Assembly (NCBI GenBank): GCA_024710825.1
Contig: JANJUA010000348.1
Coordinates: forward strand, 1-7,180
Length of the DNA: 7,180 bases
Reading direction: 5' to 3'
Source of the DNA: Solirubrobacteraceae bacterium
GTDB lineage: Bacteria; Actinomycetota; Thermoleophilia; Solirubrobacterales; Solirubrobacteraceae
Shown: one piece after another, positions 5,645-7,180 of the stretch
Layout of the letters: each line of letters opens with the position of its first letter
Numbering within the stretch: the stretch's first letter is position 1
Made by a program: the position numbers and the translations under genes
The notes under the pieces: model-generated
What the model saw: only the letters and a program-made list of their open reading frames with translations
Told to the model about the DNA's origin: nothing
Database searches by the model: none

Positions 5645-5911
5645 ATGGGTGGATTCGAGAACCTCTTCGGCGACCCGGACGAGCTGCAGCGGCGGATGGC
5701 GGAGTTCGCCGAGTCGATGCAGCGTCAGCAGGGCCTGGCCTGGGCGGACAACGCCATCGGGCTGGCGGTGCAGATGACCGTCGCCGCCATCAACCGCATC
5801 AACGTGCAGGGCAACGCGGAGGAGCAGGCCATGCAGATCCGCGCCGTCATGGCGACGGTCTTCCCCGAGGCCGTCACGCTCGTGCGCGAGGCGCGCTCCG
5901 GGCTTCAGTAG
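5645..5911 (+). CDS. Small helical protein of unknown function
   Basis: 88 residues, mostly predicted amphipathic helix. It has an acidic N-terminal third (MGGFENLFGDPDELQRRMAE), a Gln-rich turn around 26-29, a more hydrophobic middle (GLAVQMTVAAINRI, 39-52) and a second helix reaching VTLVREARSGLQ at the end. There is no signal peptide and no membrane segment of convincing hydrophobicity, so it is probably cytoplasmic. I do not recognise the family. The ATG at 5645 is preferred because TACACT lies 7 nt before it; an in-frame GTG at 5639 and an ATG at 5612 lie too close to, or upstream of, that hexamer. The 3' end overlaps the end of the convergent flippase-like gene by 38 bp (5874-5911). Confidence 0.75.
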   Translation: MGGFENLFGDPDELQRRMAEFAESMQRQQGLAWADNAIGLAVQMTVAAINRINVQGNAEEQAMQIRAVMATVFPEAVTLVREARSGLQ

Positions 5912-6881
5912 ACCCGGCGGCAGCCTCCTCGGCCGCGCGGTGCTCCCGCCCGGCCGCGATCACCGCCTTGAACGAGCGGAACCGGAAGACGAAGACGAGC
6001 GCGGCGAAGCCGAGAGCGATGCTGAACGACGCGATGGCGATCTGCTGGCCGACGGAGTAGGCCGCGATCGTCGCCCCCGTCGCCGTCCCGGCGAACACCT
6101 TGACGAGCAGCGCCTGCTGCACCCCCGCCCCGCCCGGCGTGAACGGCAGCATCGACGCGATCGCGTTGACGCCGAGCACCAGCAGGACGTTCGAGACGGA
6201 CCCGCCGACGCCGAACGCGTCGAGCAGGAACCAGAACGCGGCGAAGCGAAACAGCCAGCCGAGGAACTGCACCAGCCACACCTCGCGGACGTAGCGCTCG
6301 CGGTCGAAGAGGATCGTCACGCCCTGCTTGACGCGGGCCCAGAAGGCCTTGACCCGCCGCGAGAGGACCGCGAAGGCGACGAGCACCGCGATCGCGAACG
6401 CGGTGAGCAGGAAGAGCGTGAGCTGCGGATGGGTGGCGACGAAGCTGAGGTCGAACGCGTCGAGCGAGGCGAAGTCCGGCGGCTTGGGGAAGACGCCCTG
6501 GCTGAAGGCGTAGGCCAGCACCGGGATGGCGATCGTGAGGTCGAAGACCGCCTCGACGGTGAAGGACGAGGCGACCGCCGGGTACGTGGAGTTGGGGATC
6601 GACGTCTTGACGAGGAAGAGCTTCATGATGTCGCCGCCGCGGGCGGGCACGACGCTGTTGAAGCCGTAGGCGGCGACGTAGGCCCCCCAGATGCGCCGCC
6701 ACTGGAAGCGCTCGCCGGGGTCCGCCGCGCGCAGGACGTGGAAGTACGCTCGCGAGCGGATCGTCAGATAGGTGCCGAAGCAGGCGAGCCCGCAGAGCAG
6801 CGCAACCCACCGCACGTCCGCCAGGCTCGAGAAGAAGCTCTCGACGCCGGCCCAGAACGAGGAGAGGTCGGCGAAGGGCAC
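5874..6881 (-). CDS. Flippase-like integral membrane protein (LPG_synthase_TM / YbhN-like)
   Basis: 335 residues with about eight hydrophobic helices (near 23-41, 63-80, 113-129, 155-174, 200-221, 231-247, 253-275 and 280-300). Two conserved segments identify the lysylphosphatidylglycerol-synthase transmembrane family: NSVVPARGGDIMKLFLVK (75-92) and ASMLPFTPGGAGVQQALL (242-259). Members move lipids or lipid-linked molecules across the membrane, or are hypothetical; without the soluble aminoacyl-transferase domain this is not an LPG synthase. The C-terminal tail (about 308-335) is charged and Ala-rich, with the last dozen residues encoded opposite the 88-residue gene. The start is GTG at 6881 with an AGGA ribosome binding sequence. 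The HAD gene stops 7 bp upstream, so the two are probably co-transcribed. Confidence 0.9.
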   Translation of the reverse strand: MPFADLSSFWAGVESFFSSLADVRWVALLCGLACFGTYLTIRSRAYFHVLRAADPGERFQWRRIWGAYVAAYGFNSVVPARGGDIMKLFLVKTSIPNSTYPAVASSFTVEAVFDLTIAIPVLAYAFSQGVFPKPPDFASLDAFDLSFVATHPQLTLFLLTAFAIAVLVAFAVLSRRVKAFWARVKQGVTILFDRERYVREVWLVQFLGWLFRFAAFWFLLDAFGVGGSVSNVLLVLGVNAIASMLPFTPGGAGVQQALLVKVFAGTATGATIAAYSVGQQIAIASFSIALGFAALVFVFRFRSFKAVIAAGREHRAAEEAAAGSTEARSAPRARA

Positions 6882-6888
6882 GGGGGTC

Positions 6889-7180
6889 CTACGCGGCCAG
6901 GCGCAGGCCGACCGCCTCGTGGATCTCGACGGCGTGCAGGGATGTGACGACGAGCTCCGCGGGCATCTCGAGGTCCGGCAGCGAGGGAACGCCGATCACG
7001 AACATCCCGGCGGCGCGAGCGGCGGCCGCGCCCGTCGGCGAGTCCTCGAGCGCGACGCTGCGGGCCGGGTCGGCGCCGAGACGGCGGCAGGCCTCCAGGT
7101 AGACGTCGGGCGCGGGCTTGCCCGCCGGGACGTCCTGGGCGCTGACGACGGCGGCGAACGCGTCGGCGAACCCCGCCCCG
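6889..7180 (-). CDS. HAD-superfamily hydrolase (beta-phosphoglucomutase/phosphatase-like), C-terminal part only
   Basis: The reverse strand is open from the window edge to TAG at 6889-6891, giving 96 residues without an N-terminus. SAQDVPAGKPAPDVYLEAC contains the HAD motif III lysine in the typical GKPAPDVYL setting. SVALEDSPTGAAAARAAGM is motif IV (LEDSxxG-xxAAxAAGM), whose acidic residues bind Mg2+. This is the standard layout of HAD subfamily I enzymes such as beta-phosphoglucomutase, sugar phosphatases or phosphoglycolate phosphatase; the cap domain that decides the substrate lies outside the window. The gene sits 7 bp upstream of the flippase-like gene. No conclusion about the start or the promoter is possible. 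Confidence 0.92.
   Translation of the reverse strand, partial: GAGFADAFAAVVSAQDVPAGKPAPDVYLEACRRLGADPARSVALEDSPTGAAAARAAGMFVIGVPSLPDLEMPAELVVTSLHAVEIHEAVGLRLAA

Noticed and set aside
4888..5646. Extension of the 2TM protein upstream to a 343-residue protein
   Set aside because: The added part is Gly/Arg-rich, overlaps the alpha/beta-hydrolase codons in another frame, and the ATGA overlap provides a natural start at 4887.
5905..6947. Long frames at 5905-6810 (minus) and 5940-6947 (plus)
   Set aside because: They shadow the flippase-like gene in other frames. The plus frame is Asp/Glu/Arg-rich low-complexity sequence, as expected opposite a membrane-protein gene.

Overview
The window is very GC-rich (roughly 70% or more) and gene-dense, with short or absent intergenic gaps, GTG starts beside ATG starts, and strong GC bias at the third codon position. 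Together with the protein families present, this points to a high-GC actinobacterium. The style resembles Thermoleophilia/Solirubrobacterales (Conexibacter, Patulibacter, Solirubrobacter), but that placement is an impression, not a demonstration. No RNA genes, mobile elements, CRISPR arrays or clear intrinsic terminators were found.

Left block (1-2895, minus strand, transcribed right to left): a YbdK-type carboxylate-amine ligase (GCS2 family), then a heme-oxygenase-like diiron oxidase, then a small polynucleotide-kinase-like protein with a ruined P-loop, then the first 24 codons of an unrecognised gene. Starting 2 bp away and reading in the other direction is a HemK2/MTQ2-type methyltransferase (2898-3596, plus). 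The ligase, oxidase and methyltransferase look like one functional neighbourhood. The oxidase carries six putative iron ligands at the same relative spacing as those I recall for the central domain of the N-oxygenase SznF. It may therefore oxidise nitrogen in an amine or amino-acid substrate, possibly one joined or released by the ligase. This is the best candidate here for an undescribed pathway.

Middle block (3597-5609, minus strand): an alpha/beta-hydrolase-fold protein with an Asp in the nucleophile position and no visible catalytic His, a 2TM-domain membrane protein coupled to it by a 4-bp ATGA overlap, then a six-helix membrane protein. The last is preceded by a 21-codon upstream ORF that ends one base before its start codon.

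Right block: an 88-residue helical protein of unknown function (5645-5911, plus) starts back to back with the hydrolase across 35 bp. It runs 38 bp into the end of a flippase-like integral membrane protein (5874-6881, minus). Upstream of the flippase gene, 7 bp away, is the C-terminal part of a HAD phosphatase/phosphoglucomutase, cut by the window edge.

A recurring theme is the start region. Several genes lack a Shine-Dalgarno sequence but have a TANNNT -10-like hexamer 6 or 7 nt before the start codon, as expected for leaderless transcripts. Other genes (methyltransferase, oxidase, flippase) have recognisable ribosome binding sites.
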